DNA of 64,000 bases. Origin: UBA1479 sp963976055. GTDB taxonomy: Bacteria > Pseudomonadota > Alphaproteobacteria > Rhodospirillales > Casp-alpha2. The position numbers and the translations under genes are program-made. Shown in pieces: positions 6,474 through 15,138 of the stretch. How positions within the stretch are numbered: position 1 is the first letter of the stretch; the number at the start of each line of letters is the position of its first letter. The DNA lies in contig CAXBJB010000014.1 of assembly GCA_963976055.1 (NCBI GenBank), positions 1 through 64,000 on the forward strand. Reading direction: 5' to 3'. Under the pieces are notes generated by a model. The model searched no databases. It was given only the letters and a program-made list of their open reading frames with translations, and had not been told where the DNA came from.

Positions 6474-9470
6474 ATGGCCTCGTCCGACACCGCCCTTGCC
6501 ACCGCCGTTTCCCGCAGCCGCCCGGCCAAGGGCGATGCGGCCCTCGCCCGCCGCCTGAAGGCCGCGATCAAGGGACAGGTCCTGTTCGATCCGTTTTCGC
6601 GCGGGCGCTATTCGACGGATGCCTCGATCTATCAGATCGAACCCTTGGGCATCGTCGTGCCCCAGGATGCCGAGGACGTGGAAGCGATCATCGCCGTCGC
6701 GCGCGGCGAAGGCGTGCCGATCCTGCCGCGCGGCGGCGGCACCTCGCAATGCGGCCAGACGGTCGGCGAGGCCCTGGTCGTCGACCTGTCCAAGCATCTG
6801 AACAAGATTCTCGAGTTCGATGCGGCGGGCCGCCAGGCCCTGGTCGAACCGGGCTTGGTGCTGGATCACCTGAACGCCTATCTCAAGCCCCACGGCCTGT
6901 GGTTTCCCGTCGACGTCTCGACCTCGTCGCGCGCCACCCTGGGCGGCATGGCGGGCAACAATTCCTGCGGTTCGCGCTCCATCGTCTACGGCACCATGCG
7001 CGACAACGTGCGCGCCATCGACGCCGTGACCATGGACGGCCGCGCCATGCGCTTCGGCGAAGTCTCCAATAATGAGCCGGCGGCCAAGCTGGACCCCGTA
7101 CAGCAGGACATGGTGGCTAGGCTTCTCGACATCGGGCGGCGCGAGGGCGACCACATCCGCCAGTCCTTCCCCGACCTGATGCGCCGGGTCGGCGGCTACA
7201 ACATCGATTCCCTGATGCCGGGCGGTGCGCCCAAGGGCCCCTGGGCCGAGGCGACGCTGTACCGCCAGCAGACCCACCCGAACCTGGCCCACCTGTTGAT
7301 CGGATCGGAAGGCACCCTCGCCTTCTCGACCAAGCTGCACCTGGACCTGCAGCCCCTGCCGAAGCACAAGGTGCTGGGCGTGTGCCATTTCCCGACCTTC
7401 TACAAATGCATGGACGCGGCCCAGCATCTCGTGACCCTGGGTCCGGCGGCGGTCGAACTGGTCGACCGCACCATGATCGGCCTGGCCCGCGACATCGAGA
7501 TTTTCCGTCCCACGGTGGAACGCTTCGTGAAGGGGGAGCCGGACGCCCTGCTGCTGGTCGAATTCGCGGGGGAAGAACGCGAGCCCCTGATCACCAAGCT
7601 CAAGCAACTGGTCGAGATGATGGCCGACCTGGGCTTCCCCGACGCGGTGGTCGAGGCCGTGGACCCGGCGTTCCAGCGCGACGTCTGGGAGGTCCGCAAA
7701 TCAGGCCTCAACATCATGATGTCCATGAAGGGCGACGGCAAGCCGATCTCCTTCGTCGAGGACTGCGCCGTGCGCCTGGAAGACCTTGCCGAATACACCG
7801 ACCGGCTGACCCAGGTGTTCCACAAGCACGGCACCGAGGGCACCTGGTATGCCCATGCCTCGGTCGGCACGCTGCATGTCCGGCCTGTGATCAACCTGAA
7901 GCAGGACCTGGGCGCCAAACAGATGCGCGCGATCGCCGAGGAAGCCTTCGAAATGGTCCGCGAATACAAGGGATCGCACTCGGGCGAACACGGCGACGGG
8001 CTGGTGCGATCGGAATTCCACGAAGCCATGTTCGGCACGCGCATGATCGAGACCTTCAAGGAGGTCAAACAGACGGTCGATCCCACTGGCCTGATGAACC
8101 CGGGCAAGATCGTCGATCCGCCCAAGATGGACGACCGCACCCTGTTCCGCTTCAAGCCGGGGTATCAAACGGAAAAAATCGCCACGGAGCTCGACTGGTC
8201 CGACTGGGGCGGCTTCGCGGGTGCCGTCGAGATGTGCAACAACAATGGTGCCTGCCGCAAGCGCGACGCCGGGGTCATGTGCCCGTCCTACCGCGCCACG
8301 GGGGATGAACAGCACCTGACGCGCGGCCGCGCCAATACGCTGCGCCTCGCCATTTCCGGACAGCTTGGGCCGGACGCCTTCACCTCCGACGACATGGCCG
8401 CGACCATGAAGCTCTGCGTCGGCTGCAAGGGCTGCAAGCGCGAATGCCCCACGGGCGTCGACATGGCGCGCATGAAGATCGAATTCCTGAACCAGCACAA
8501 CAAGCGCCACGGGCTGCGCCTGTTCGACCGGCTGGTCGCCTATCTGCCGCGCTACGCCCCCGTGGCGTCGAAGCTCGCCTGGCTGTTGAACCTGCGCGAC
8601 ACGATCCCCGGCGCCGCCTGGCTGTCGGAAAAACTGCTGGGCTTTTCCGCCGACCGCACCCTGCCGCGCTGGGCGTCCCAGCCCGATACGGGCGGCTCCC
8701 TGAGCGACGCCACATCCTGCCCGGCGGGCAAGGCGGTGGTGCTGCTGGGCGATACCTTCAACACCTATTTCGAGCCGGAGAATCTGGCCGCCGCGCGGCG
8801 CGTGCTGACCGCCGCCGGCTACCGCGTGGTCACGGCAAAGGCCCCCGACAGCACGCGGCCGCTGTGCTGCGGGCGCACGTTCCTCGCCGCCGGCCTGGCC
8901 GACGAGGCCCGGAAGGAAGCCCAGCGCACCCTCGCGGTGCTTAAACCCTTCGTCGACGCGGGCGTGCCCATCGTCGGACTGGAGCCGTCCTGCCTGCTGA
9001 CCCTGCGCGACGAGTTCACGGTCCTGCTGCCGGGCGCGGACAGCAAGGCGCTGGCGGCCAAGGCCATGCTGTTCGAGGAATTCCTGGCGGCGGAAGCCGA
9101 AGCCGGAACCCTGACCCTGCCGCTCACGAATGCCGACGGCGGCAAGGCGCTGCTGCACGGCCATTGCCACCAAAAGGCTTTCGCCGCCATGGGCGCGGTG
9201 GAGAGCGCGCTGCGTCTGGTGCCGGGGTTGAGTGTGGAGACGGTCGAGTCCAGCTGCTGCGGCATGGCGGGGGCGTTCGGATACGACACCGACAACGTCG
9301 CCGTGTCCAAACGCATGGGCGAACTGGCCCTGCTGCCCGCCGTGCGCAAGGCCGATGCCGAAACAGTCATCGTCGCCGACGGCACCAGCTGCCGCCATCA
9401 GATCGCCGACGGCACCCCGCGCGAAGCCATCCACGTCGCGCAAGTTCTTGATCGTTATTTGAAAATTTGA
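6474..9470 (+). CDS. FAD-linked, Fe-S-containing D-2-hydroxyacid dehydrogenase (GlcD-GlcF fusion, YdiJ-like)
   Basis: A 998-residue flavo-iron-sulfur oxidoreductase. In order it has an FAD-binding PCMH domain (about 50-240; PRGGGTSQCGQ, GGMAGNNSCGSRS), a VAO-type C-terminal substrate domain (about 280-560; HSGEHGDG), a two-cluster 4Fe-4S domain (about 600-690; CVGCKGCKRECP) and two CCG domains (CCGRTF, HCHQKAF, SCCGMAGAFGY). This is the architecture of D-lactate or D-2-hydroxyglutarate dehydrogenases of the YdiJ type, which pass electrons to quinone or a carrier at the membrane. The start is set at 6474 because 6420 precedes the predicted transcription start. The divergent aminotransferase and downstream GntR gene suggest hydroxyacid catabolism. 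The stop codon lies within a palindromic repeat. Confidence 0.85.
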   Translation: MASSDTALATAVSRSRPAKGDAALARRLKAAIKGQVLFDPFSRGRYSTDASIYQIEPLGIVVPQDAEDVEAIIAVARGEGVPILPRGGGTSQCGQTVGEALVVDLSKHLNKILEFDAAGRQALVEPGLVLDHLNAYLKPHGLWFPVDVSTSSRATLGGMAGNNSCGSRSIVYGTMRDNVRAIDAVTMDGRAMRFGEVSNNEPAAKLDPVQQDMVARLLDIGRREGDHIRQSFPDLMRRVGGYNIDSLMPGGAPKGPWAEATLYRQQTHPNLAHLLIGSEGTLAFSTKLHLDLQPLPKHKVLGVCHFPTFYKCMDAAQHLVTLGPAAVELVDRTMIGLARDIEIFRPTVERFVKGEPDALLLVEFAGEEREPLITKLKQLVEMMADLGFPDAVVEAVDPAFQRDVWEVRKSGLNIMMSMKGDGKPISFVEDCAVRLEDLAEYTDRLTQVFHKHGTEGTWYAHASVGTLHVRPVINLKQDLGAKQMRAIAEEAFEMVREYKGSHSGEHGDGLVRSEFHEAMFGTRMIETFKEVKQTVDPTGLMNPGKIVDPPKMDDRTLFRFKPGYQTEKIATELDWSDWGGFAGAVEMCNNNGACRKRDAGVMCPSYRATGDEQHLTRGRANTLRLAISGQLGPDAFTSDDMAATMKLCVGCKGCKRECPTGVDMARMKIEFLNQHNKRHGLRLFDRLVAYLPRYAPVASKLAWLLNLRDTIPGAAWLSEKLLGFSADRTLPRWASQPDTGGSLSDATSCPAGKAVVLLGDTFNTYFEPENLAAARRVLTAAGYRVVTAKAPDSTRPLCCGRTFLAAGLADEARKEAQRTLAVLKPFVDAGVPIVGLEPSCLLTLRDEFTVLLPGADSKALAAKAMLFEEFLAAEAEAGTLTLPLTNADGGKALLHGHCHQKAFAAMGAVESALRLVPGLSVETVESSCCGMAGAFGYDTDNVAVSKRMGELALLPAVRKADAETVIVADGTSCRHQIADGTPREAIHVAQVLDRYLKI

Positions 9471-9616
9471 ACCACAGAGACAGTGAGGCAGTGAGAAAGA
9501 AAGGATGAGAAAAATCAAATTATCGCTTTATTTCCCGGCCCTTTGGCTCTGAGGGTTTCGACAACGGAAGCCGTTTCCCTCACCGTCTCACCGCCTCAGT
9601 GGTTATCCTTTCTTGA
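9467..9616. repeat. Dispersed palindromic repeat, copy 1 (two outward half-sites)
   Basis: The left arm (from 9467, overlapping the dehydrogenase stop) reads AACCACAGAGACAGTGAGGC and continues with GTGAGAAAGAAAGGAT. The right arm near 9580-9604 carries the inverted equivalent ending in CCGCCTCAGTGGTT. About 70 nt of unrelated sequence separates the arms. The same arm sequence occurs at 11838-11912 and 61419-61490, where the arms face inward instead. It fills the whole spacer before the GntR gene. Confidence 0.75.
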
Positions 9617-9633
9617 ATCGAAAGATTAGGCCC

Positions 9634-10332
9634 ATGGACGAAATCCCCATCTCCCCCATCGAGCGCCCGTCCCTGCACGACACCATCGTCAACCGGGTGC
9701 GCGCGATGGTCTATGACGGCGACCTCAAGCCGGGGGACAAGGTGCCGGAACGGCTGTTGTGCGAGACGCTCGGCATTTCCCGCACGCCGCTACGCGAAGC
9801 CTTGAAGGTTTTGGCGTCGGAGGGCGTGCTGGAACTGCTGCCCAACCGGGGGGCCCGAGTCGCCAAACTGACCGCCGCCGACGTCGACGAGATGTTTCCC
9901 GTCATGGGCGCCCTGGAAGCCCTGGCCGGGGAGCTTGCCTGCGCCCGCGCCACGGAGGCCGACCTGGCCGAGCTGCGCGCCCTGCATTATCAGATGGCCC
10001 TGCATCACACGCGGGGGGAGCGGGCCGAGTATTTCGCCCTCAACCAGAAGATCCACGAAAAAATCATGGGCTCGGCCGGTAACGACCTGCTCGTTTCCAT
10101 GTACGAAGGCCTGGCCGGGCGCATTCGCCGGGCGCGCTATATTTCCTCCATCACCTCGCAGCGCTGGAAACAGGCCATGGCCGAGCACGAGGACATGCTG
10201 GCGGCCCTGGAAGCCCGCGACGGCCCCCGCCTCGCCAAGGTTCTGCGCGACCATCTGCAGAACAAATGCGAGGCGGTGAAGGAAGCCTTGCGCCAGGAAG
10301 GCGGCGCCGACGCCGACGATCACGCCGCCTGA
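9634..10332 (+). CDS. GntR-family regulator with FCD ligand domain (FadR subfamily)
   Basis: A 232-residue transcription factor. An N-terminal winged helix (about 15-80; LKPGDKVPERLLCETLGISRTPLREALKVL, then LLPNRGARVA) is followed by an all-helical FCD domain (about 90-215) in which Asp/His residues normally hold a metal and an organic-acid ligand; NQKIHEKIM and MAEHEDMLAALEARD supply such His/Glu/Asp residues. The ATG at 9634 is preferred to the TTG at 9613, which falls inside the repeat. It directly follows the FAD/Fe-S dehydrogenase in the same direction and probably controls that gene and the divergent aminotransferase in response to a hydroxy- or oxo-acid. The effector is not predictable. 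Confidence 0.85.
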   Translation: MDEIPISPIERPSLHDTIVNRVRAMVYDGDLKPGDKVPERLLCETLGISRTPLREALKVLASEGVLELLPNRGARVAKLTAADVDEMFPVMGALEALAGELACARATEADLAELRALHYQMALHHTRGERAEYFALNQKIHEKIMGSAGNDLLVSMYEGLAGRIRRARYISSITSQRWKQAMAEHEDMLAALEARDGPRLAKVLRDHLQNKCEAVKEALRQEGGADADDHAA

Positions 10333-10419
10333 CGCTTTTCCCGATGACGCAGGCGTGAATTCCCGGTGAGCATGCCGCTCTGCTAGACAGGCCCCCACGC
10401 AAAAGGGAGCCCGCATTCC

Positions 10420-11781
10420 GTGATTGAGCATTCGCCCGGAACCGTCCATCGTTCGCAGATGTGGACATCCTGCATGAGCTTCATCTTCGGCGAACCCGTC
10501 TCCGGGCGGCTGCCCGCCCGCGTGCGCGAGCGCATCGCCCGCCAGCAGTTGCAGAGCGAGAAGCTTATCAGTTGGGTACAGATGCTGCTGGTCGTGCTGT
10601 TCGCCAGCCTGTGGGCGGTCGCGCCCAAGACCGCGACAAACCCGGATTTCAATCTGGTGCCCTTCGCGCTTGGGTTCTATTTCCTGTTCACTCTGACGCG
10701 CCTGATCGTCGCCTACCGCGGCAGCCTGACCCGGCCCTTCCTGATGATCTCGGTGGTCATCGACGTCGGCCTGCTGATGCTGCTGATCTGGTCGTTCCAT
10801 ATTCAGTACATGCAGCCGGCGAGCTTCTATCTGAAGGCGCCGACGCTGATGTACGTGTTCATCTTCATCGCCTTGCGCGCCCTGCGGTTCGAGCCCGGCT
10901 ATATCGTGTTGGCGGGGGCGTCGGCCGCAGTCGGCTGGATCGCGTTGATGCTCTACGTCGTCCATGCGGAGGCGGGCAATCCCATGATCACCCGCAACTA
11001 CGTGGAATACATGACGTCCAACGCCATCCTGATCGGCGCCGAGGTCGACAAGATCGTCTCCATCCTGATGGTCACCTTCGTCCTGGCCATCGCCGTGCTG
11101 CGCGCGCAACGGTCCCTCTACCGCGCGATCATCGACAGCACGGCGGCCCAGGACCTGACGCGGTTCGTGTCCAAGGAAGTGGCGGAGCGCATCACCCAGG
11201 CGGACCGGGCGATCCAACCCGGCGACGGCGAAAGCAAGGTCGCGACCATCGTGTTCACCGACATCGAGGGGTTTTCCACGGCGTCGGAAAAGATGTCGCC
11301 AAAGGAACTGGCCCGCACCATCAACGACTACTTCCAGGCCGCCGGCGAGGTTATCGCACGCCATGGCGGCGTCGTCCTGCTGTTCGAGGGGGACGCCATG
11401 CTGATCACCTTCAACGCCGTCACGCCGCAGGATGATCACGCCGCCAATGCCCTCGACTGCGCCTTGGCCCTTGAACATCTGTGCACCAGCCGGACCTTCG
11501 GCGACGGAGTGCGCCTATTGACCCGCTGCGGCGTCAACACGGGCGCCATCGTGGTCGGCGCCGTCGGCACGGCGGAGCGCCTGACCTTCACCGTGCACGG
11601 CGACAACGTGAACATCGCGGCCCGCCTGGAACAGCTGAACAAGCAGTACGGCACCTACGTCATGTGCACGGAGGAAACGGTCGCCGCCTGCGGCGACGCG
11701 TATGACTGTGCGTTCAAGGGGGAAATCCCGGTCAAGGGCCGGTCACAGCCGGTGAAGGTTTATTCCGTGGCGCGCCCTTGA
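10420..11781 (+). CDS. Membrane-bound class III adenylate/guanylate cyclase
   Basis: A 453-residue protein with about six transmembrane helices in residues 45-235 and a C-terminal class III cyclase domain (about 265-450). Both metal-binding aspartates are present (VFTDIEGFS and FEGDAML), as are the transition-state Asn and Arg in VNIAARLE. The lysine that usually selects adenine, two residues before the second metal motif's Ile-Gly-Asp in the common K-F-I-G-D pattern, is replaced by Leu (LLFEGD), so nucleotide specificity is uncertain. Predicted product is cyclic AMP or GMP. The GTG start at 10420 has a GGGAG site 11 nt upstream; ATG codons at 10459 and 10474 are alternatives. It is a single-gene unit followed by palindromes. 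Confidence 0.82.
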   Translation: MIEHSPGTVHRSQMWTSCMSFIFGEPVSGRLPARVRERIARQQLQSEKLISWVQMLLVVLFASLWAVAPKTATNPDFNLVPFALGFYFLFTLTRLIVAYRGSLTRPFLMISVVIDVGLLMLLIWSFHIQYMQPASFYLKAPTLMYVFIFIALRALRFEPGYIVLAGASAAVGWIALMLYVVHAEAGNPMITRNYVEYMTSNAILIGAEVDKIVSILMVTFVLAIAVLRAQRSLYRAIIDSTAAQDLTRFVSKEVAERITQADRAIQPGDGESKVATIVFTDIEGFSTASEKMSPKELARTINDYFQAAGEVIARHGGVVLLFEGDAMLITFNAVTPQDDHAANALDCALALEHLCTSRTFGDGVRLLTRCGVNTGAIVVGAVGTAERLTFTVHGDNVNIAARLEQLNKQYGTYVMCTEETVAACGDAYDCAFKGEIPVKGRSQPVKVYSVARP

Positions 11782-11800
11782 ACGCCCCCCTTCCCTCCCA

Positions 11801-11825
11801 TCATCCCGCGAACGCGGGGGTCCAG
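11801..11825. repeat. REP-like palindrome after the cyclase gene
   Basis: TCATCCCGCG-AA-CGCGGG followed by GGTCCAG: a short GC hairpin (CCCGCG/CGCGGG) in the style of the common alphaproteobacterial intergenic palindromes reading TCATCCC...GGGATCCAG. It sits 20 nt after the cyclase stop. Confidence 0.5.
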
Positions 11826-11837
11826 CGTTCTCTTTTT

Positions 11838-11912
11838 TCTTCTCACCGCCTCACTGCCTCAGTGGTTTTCTTTTTGAACCACAGAGACGGTGAGGCGGTG
11901 AGAAAGGAAGGA
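11838..11912. repeat. Dispersed palindromic repeat, copy 2 (hairpin)
   Basis: Perfect 14-bp arms TCTCACCGCCTCAC (11841-11854) and GTGAGGCGGTGAGA (11890-11903) enclose inner arms GTGGTT (11862-11867) and AACCAC (11877-11882). A purine tail AAGGAAGGATAAGAA follows, as in copy 3. The repeat lies between the convergent cyclase and HAD genes and could act as a bidirectional transcription stop. Confidence 0.8.
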
Positions 11913-11926
11913 TAAGAAGGGCTGTG

Positions 11927-12733
11927 TCAGGCTTGCCTTGCAGCCAGCACCGCATCGACCGCTTCGGCGAAACCGGCGCCTGACGCCTGTTCCGTCACGT
12001 ACTTGGGCTTGGCGTCCAGCCGGTCGGTAAAATCGCGCACGTTGGCGACGCCGACCGCATGGGGGAAGAAGTCGAACAGGGGCGCGTCGTTGGGACTGTC
12101 CCCGACGAACATCCAACGTGCCCGCTCATCCGCGTCCGACACGTCGGCGCGGAACAGTTCGCGCAGCACCAGACAGGTCGTCGTCAGCTTGTCATAGGGG
12201 CCGAGCCAGCCGTTGACGTGGATGTTGGAATAGGTCGCGGTCATGCCCGCGGCTTCCATGATGGAAACGATCTGGGCGACCGCTTCCTCGCCCAGGGGAG
12301 CGACGTCCTGGGCGTGATCGATGGCGAGGTCGGTTTCCCGGTAGGCCTGATCGGCGGCGAGGGCAGCCCCCGGGACCTCGGCGATGATGGCTTCCAGCAC
12401 CTTTTCGTACTGCGCCCAATGGTCGCGCCGTTCGTCCCGCGCCAGGATATGCAGATGCACCATGCGCCCCGTGTCGGGATGCAGGCGGAACACGAAGCCG
12501 CCGGATTCGCCGATCACGGCGTCGACCGGCCAGGTCCGCGCCATGGCGTCGCAGGTACCGGCGGCGGCCCCGGTCACGGCGACGACCTTGAGCCCCGCCG
12601 CCTGGGCGCGTTCCAGCGCGGCGAACGCGGTCGCGGTGATCTTTCCGCCGGTGGTGAGCGTCCCGTCGACGTCGGTGATGATGCCGCGGATGGCGCGGCG
12701 GTGGTCGGTGGAAAAGGCGTCGAGCGGGCCCAT
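11927..12733 (-). CDS. HAD-IIB family phosphatase
   Basis: A 268-residue haloacid dehalogenase-superfamily phosphatase of the IIB (Cof/sugar-phosphatase-like) type. Motif I is DVDGTLT (nucleophile and acid/base Asp), motif II is VTGAAAG (T in place of the usual end of the strand), and motif IV is FVGDSPNDAPLF. A large alpha/beta cap lies between about 85 and 190, as expected for this class. Relatives dephosphorylate sugar phosphates, mannosyl-3-phosphoglycerate or phosphoglycolate; the substrate here is unknown. It is the last gene of the rpmI-rplT-pheS-pheT cluster, overlapping the pheT stop by ATGA, so it is co-translated with the tRNA synthetase. Confidence 0.82.
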   Translation of the reverse strand: MGPLDAFSTDHRRAIRGIITDVDGTLTTGGKITATAFAALERAQAAGLKVVAVTGAAAGTCDAMARTWPVDAVIGESGGFVFRLHPDTGRMVHLHILARDERRDHWAQYEKVLEAIIAEVPGAALAADQAYRETDLAIDHAQDVAPLGEEAVAQIVSIMEAAGMTATYSNIHVNGWLGPYDKLTTTCLVLRELFRADVSDADERARWMFVGDSPNDAPLFDFFPHAVGVANVRDFTDRLDAKPKYVTEQASGAGFAEAVDAVLAARQA

Positions 12734-15138
12734 CAGGTCCGCAGCTCGCCGCCCGTGGCCTTGGTCACGCCGGCGATGACCTTGTCGGCGACGGCCTCGA
12801 TCTCGGCGTCCGTCAGGGTCTTTTCCACGGGTTGCAGCACGACGTTGATGGCGAGCGACTTCTTGCCCTCACCCACGCCCTTGCCTTCGTAGACATCGAA
12901 CAGGGTGACCTCGGCGATCAGGGTCTTGTCGGCGGCATGGGCGGCGTTGATGACCTTGGCCGCCTCGACCTCCGCATCGACGACGAAGGCGAAGTCGCGC
13001 GCGACCGGCTGCAAGGCCGACAGCACCAGATGCGGCTTGGCGGCGGATTTTTTCGCCTTCACCGCCGGCAGGTTGTCGAAATAAATCTCGAAGGCGACGG
13101 CCGGGCCCTTCACGTCCAGGGCTTTCAGAACCGCCGGATGGACTTCGCCGAAGGCGGCCAGCATCATGGGGCCGAGACGCAGGGTGCCGGACCGGCCCGG
13201 GTGATACCAGGCGGGGGCATCGGTCTTGATCTGCGCCCGGTCGGCCGGCAGACCGAGATCGGCCAGGACCGCCTGGGCGTCGGCCTTGGCATCAAAGGTA
13301 TCGACGCCGCGCGGCTGCGCCGCCCAATGGCGCGGGCCGGTCTTGCCGACGCGGATGCCGGTGGCGACCAGTTGCTGGTCTTCCGGCTTGGCGCCGGGGA
13401 ATTGGGGGCCGACCTCGAACAAGGCTAAGTCGGCATAACCGCGCGCCTGGTTGCGGGCGGCGGCGGTCAGCAGATTGGGCAGGATCGACGGGCGCATGAC
13501 GTCGAGATCGGCGGAAATCGGATTGAGCAGCCGCATGGTGTCGGCGACGCCGCCGAACAGGGCGGCCTGGGCGTCTGGCATGAAGGAATAGGTCACGGCC
13601 TCGACCATGCCGCGCGCGGCGAGCAGGCGGCGGGCCTGGGCGCGGCGGCGTTGATCCGGGGTCATCACCGGGCCCTGGGCGCCCTGGGGCCGGGTCACGG
13701 CGACCGGCGCGATGCGGTCGTAGCCGTTGATGCGCACGATCTCTTCCACCAGACAGGCTTCCGACACGATGTCGGACCGCCAGGACGGCACGTTGACCAC
13801 CAGACGGCTGCCCTGGTCGGATTCGATGGCGAAGCCCAGCACGTTGAGAATTCGCCGCGCCTCGACGCCGTCGATCTCGGTACCGCCCAGGGTCAGAACC
13901 TTGTCGAGATTGAAGTCGAGGGTGCGGCGCCAATCGGGGCCGTCGCCGGCGGACACCACGTTCGACGCCTCGCCGCCGCACAGGTCCAGGATCAGGCGCG
14001 TCGCGATCTCGCAGGCGTCGTCGAGGAAGGCGGGATCAACGCCACGCTCGAACCGGTACCGCGCATCGGTCTGAAGATTGAGTTTGCGCCCGGTCATGGC
14101 CGTGCGCACGGGATCGAAATAGGCGACTTCGAGAAAGACCTCCGTCGTCGCCTCGGTGCAACCCGAGTCCATGCCGCCGACCACGCCGGCCACGGCCTGC
14201 GGGCCGTTATCGTCGGCGATCACGGTCATTTCCGGGTCCAGGTCGTATTCGGCTTCGTTCAGCGCCAGAATTTTTTCACCCGGCTTGGCGAGGCGCGCGG
14301 TGATCGTGCCCGAAACCTTGGCCGCGTCGAACACATGCAGCGGGCGGTCGAACTCGAAGGAAATGTAATTGGTGACGTCGACCAGGGCCGAGATCGGGCG
14401 CAGGCCGACGGCGGTCAGGCGGTCCTGCAGCCATTTCGGGCTGGGTCCGTTCTTCACGCCCCGGAAGGCACGTCCGACGAATTTGGAACACGCACTGGCG
14501 GTCTCGTCCGTGAAGTCGAGGGCCACGCCGAGGAGGCTCGCGAACGCACCCGGCACCGGCGCGGTGTCGAGCGGCTTCAGGCTACCGAGCCCCGACGCCG
14601 CGAGGTCGCGGGCGATGCCGCGCACGCCGAGACAATCGCCCCGGTTGGGCGTGATGGCGATTTCGATGACCGGGTCGGCCAGGCCCATGACGTCGACGGC
14701 GCGGGCGCCGACTTCGGCGTCCGCCGGCAGTTCGACGATGCCGTCGTGTTCCTCCGACAGGCCCATTTCCCGTTCCGACAACAGCATGCCGTTCGACGTT
14801 ACACCCCGGATTTCCGTGGGCTTCAGGGTGATGCCCGTGCCCGGGATGTAGGACCCGGAGGGGGCGAACACGCCCTTCAATCCCGTCCGCGCGTTGGGCG
14901 CGCCACAGACCAGTTCGACCGTTTCCGTGCCGGTGTTAACCTGGCAGACCTGCAGGCGGTCCGCGTCGGGATGCTGTTTCGCATCCAGAACCTCGCCGAC
15001 GATGAAGGTGTCGAGGCCCTTGGCCCGGTCCGTCACGCCTTCGACCTCGAGCCCGACCATGGACAGGCGGTCGGTGATTTCCGCCAGCGTGGCGTCGGTT
15101 TCCAGATGCTGCTTGAGCCAGCCCAGGGTGAACTTCAT
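12733..15138 (-). CDS. pheT: Phenylalanine-tRNA ligase beta subunit
   Basis: An 801-residue beta subunit of the alpha2-beta2 phenylalanyl-tRNA synthetase. Domains in order: EMAP-like tRNA-binding domain (about 40-150; KQHPDADRLQVC), B3/B4 editing domain (about 205-390), B5 (about 400-475), catalytic-like core (about 480-690; EACLVEEIVRINGYD) and C-terminal FDX-ACB anticodon-binding domain (about 705-800; VARDFAFVVD). Length is normal for the bacterial protein. It overlaps pheS upstream and the HAD phosphatase downstream by ATGA, a tightly coupled operon. Confidence 0.97.
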   Translation of the reverse strand: MKFTLGWLKQHLETDATLAEITDRLSMVGLEVEGVTDRAKGLDTFIVGEVLDAKQHPDADRLQVCQVNTGTETVELVCGAPNARTGLKGVFAPSGSYIPGTGITLKPTEIRGVTSNGMLLSEREMGLSEEHDGIVELPADAEVGARAVDVMGLADPVIEIAITPNRGDCLGVRGIARDLAASGLGSLKPLDTAPVPGAFASLLGVALDFTDETASACSKFVGRAFRGVKNGPSPKWLQDRLTAVGLRPISALVDVTNYISFEFDRPLHVFDAAKVSGTITARLAKPGEKILALNEAEYDLDPEMTVIADDNGPQAVAGVVGGMDSGCTEATTEVFLEVAYFDPVRTAMTGRKLNLQTDARYRFERGVDPAFLDDACEIATRLILDLCGGEASNVVSAGDGPDWRRTLDFNLDKVLTLGGTEIDGVEARRILNVLGFAIESDQGSRLVVNVPSWRSDIVSEACLVEEIVRINGYDRIAPVAVTRPQGAQGPVMTPDQRRRAQARRLLAARGMVEAVTYSFMPDAQAALFGGVADTMRLLNPISADLDVMRPSILPNLLTAAARNQARGYADLALFEVGPQFPGAKPEDQQLVATGIRVGKTGPRHWAAQPRGVDTFDAKADAQAVLADLGLPADRAQIKTDAPAWYHPGRSGTLRLGPMMLAAFGEVHPAVLKALDVKGPAVAFEIYFDNLPAVKAKKSAAKPHLVLSALQPVARDFAFVVDAEVEAAKVINAAHAADKTLIAEVTLFDVYEGKGVGEGKKSLAINVVLQPVEKTLTDAEIEAVADKVIAGVTKATGGELRT

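Noticed and set aside
7701..9518. Long open frame antisense to the FAD/Fe-S dehydrogenase
   Set aside because: It is a by-product of GC-rich third positions in the real gene. It lacks any family signature and is dominated by Arg, Gly, His and Gln. The same holds for long antisense frames at 13651-15189, 27698-29128, 54940-56472 and 58227-60500.
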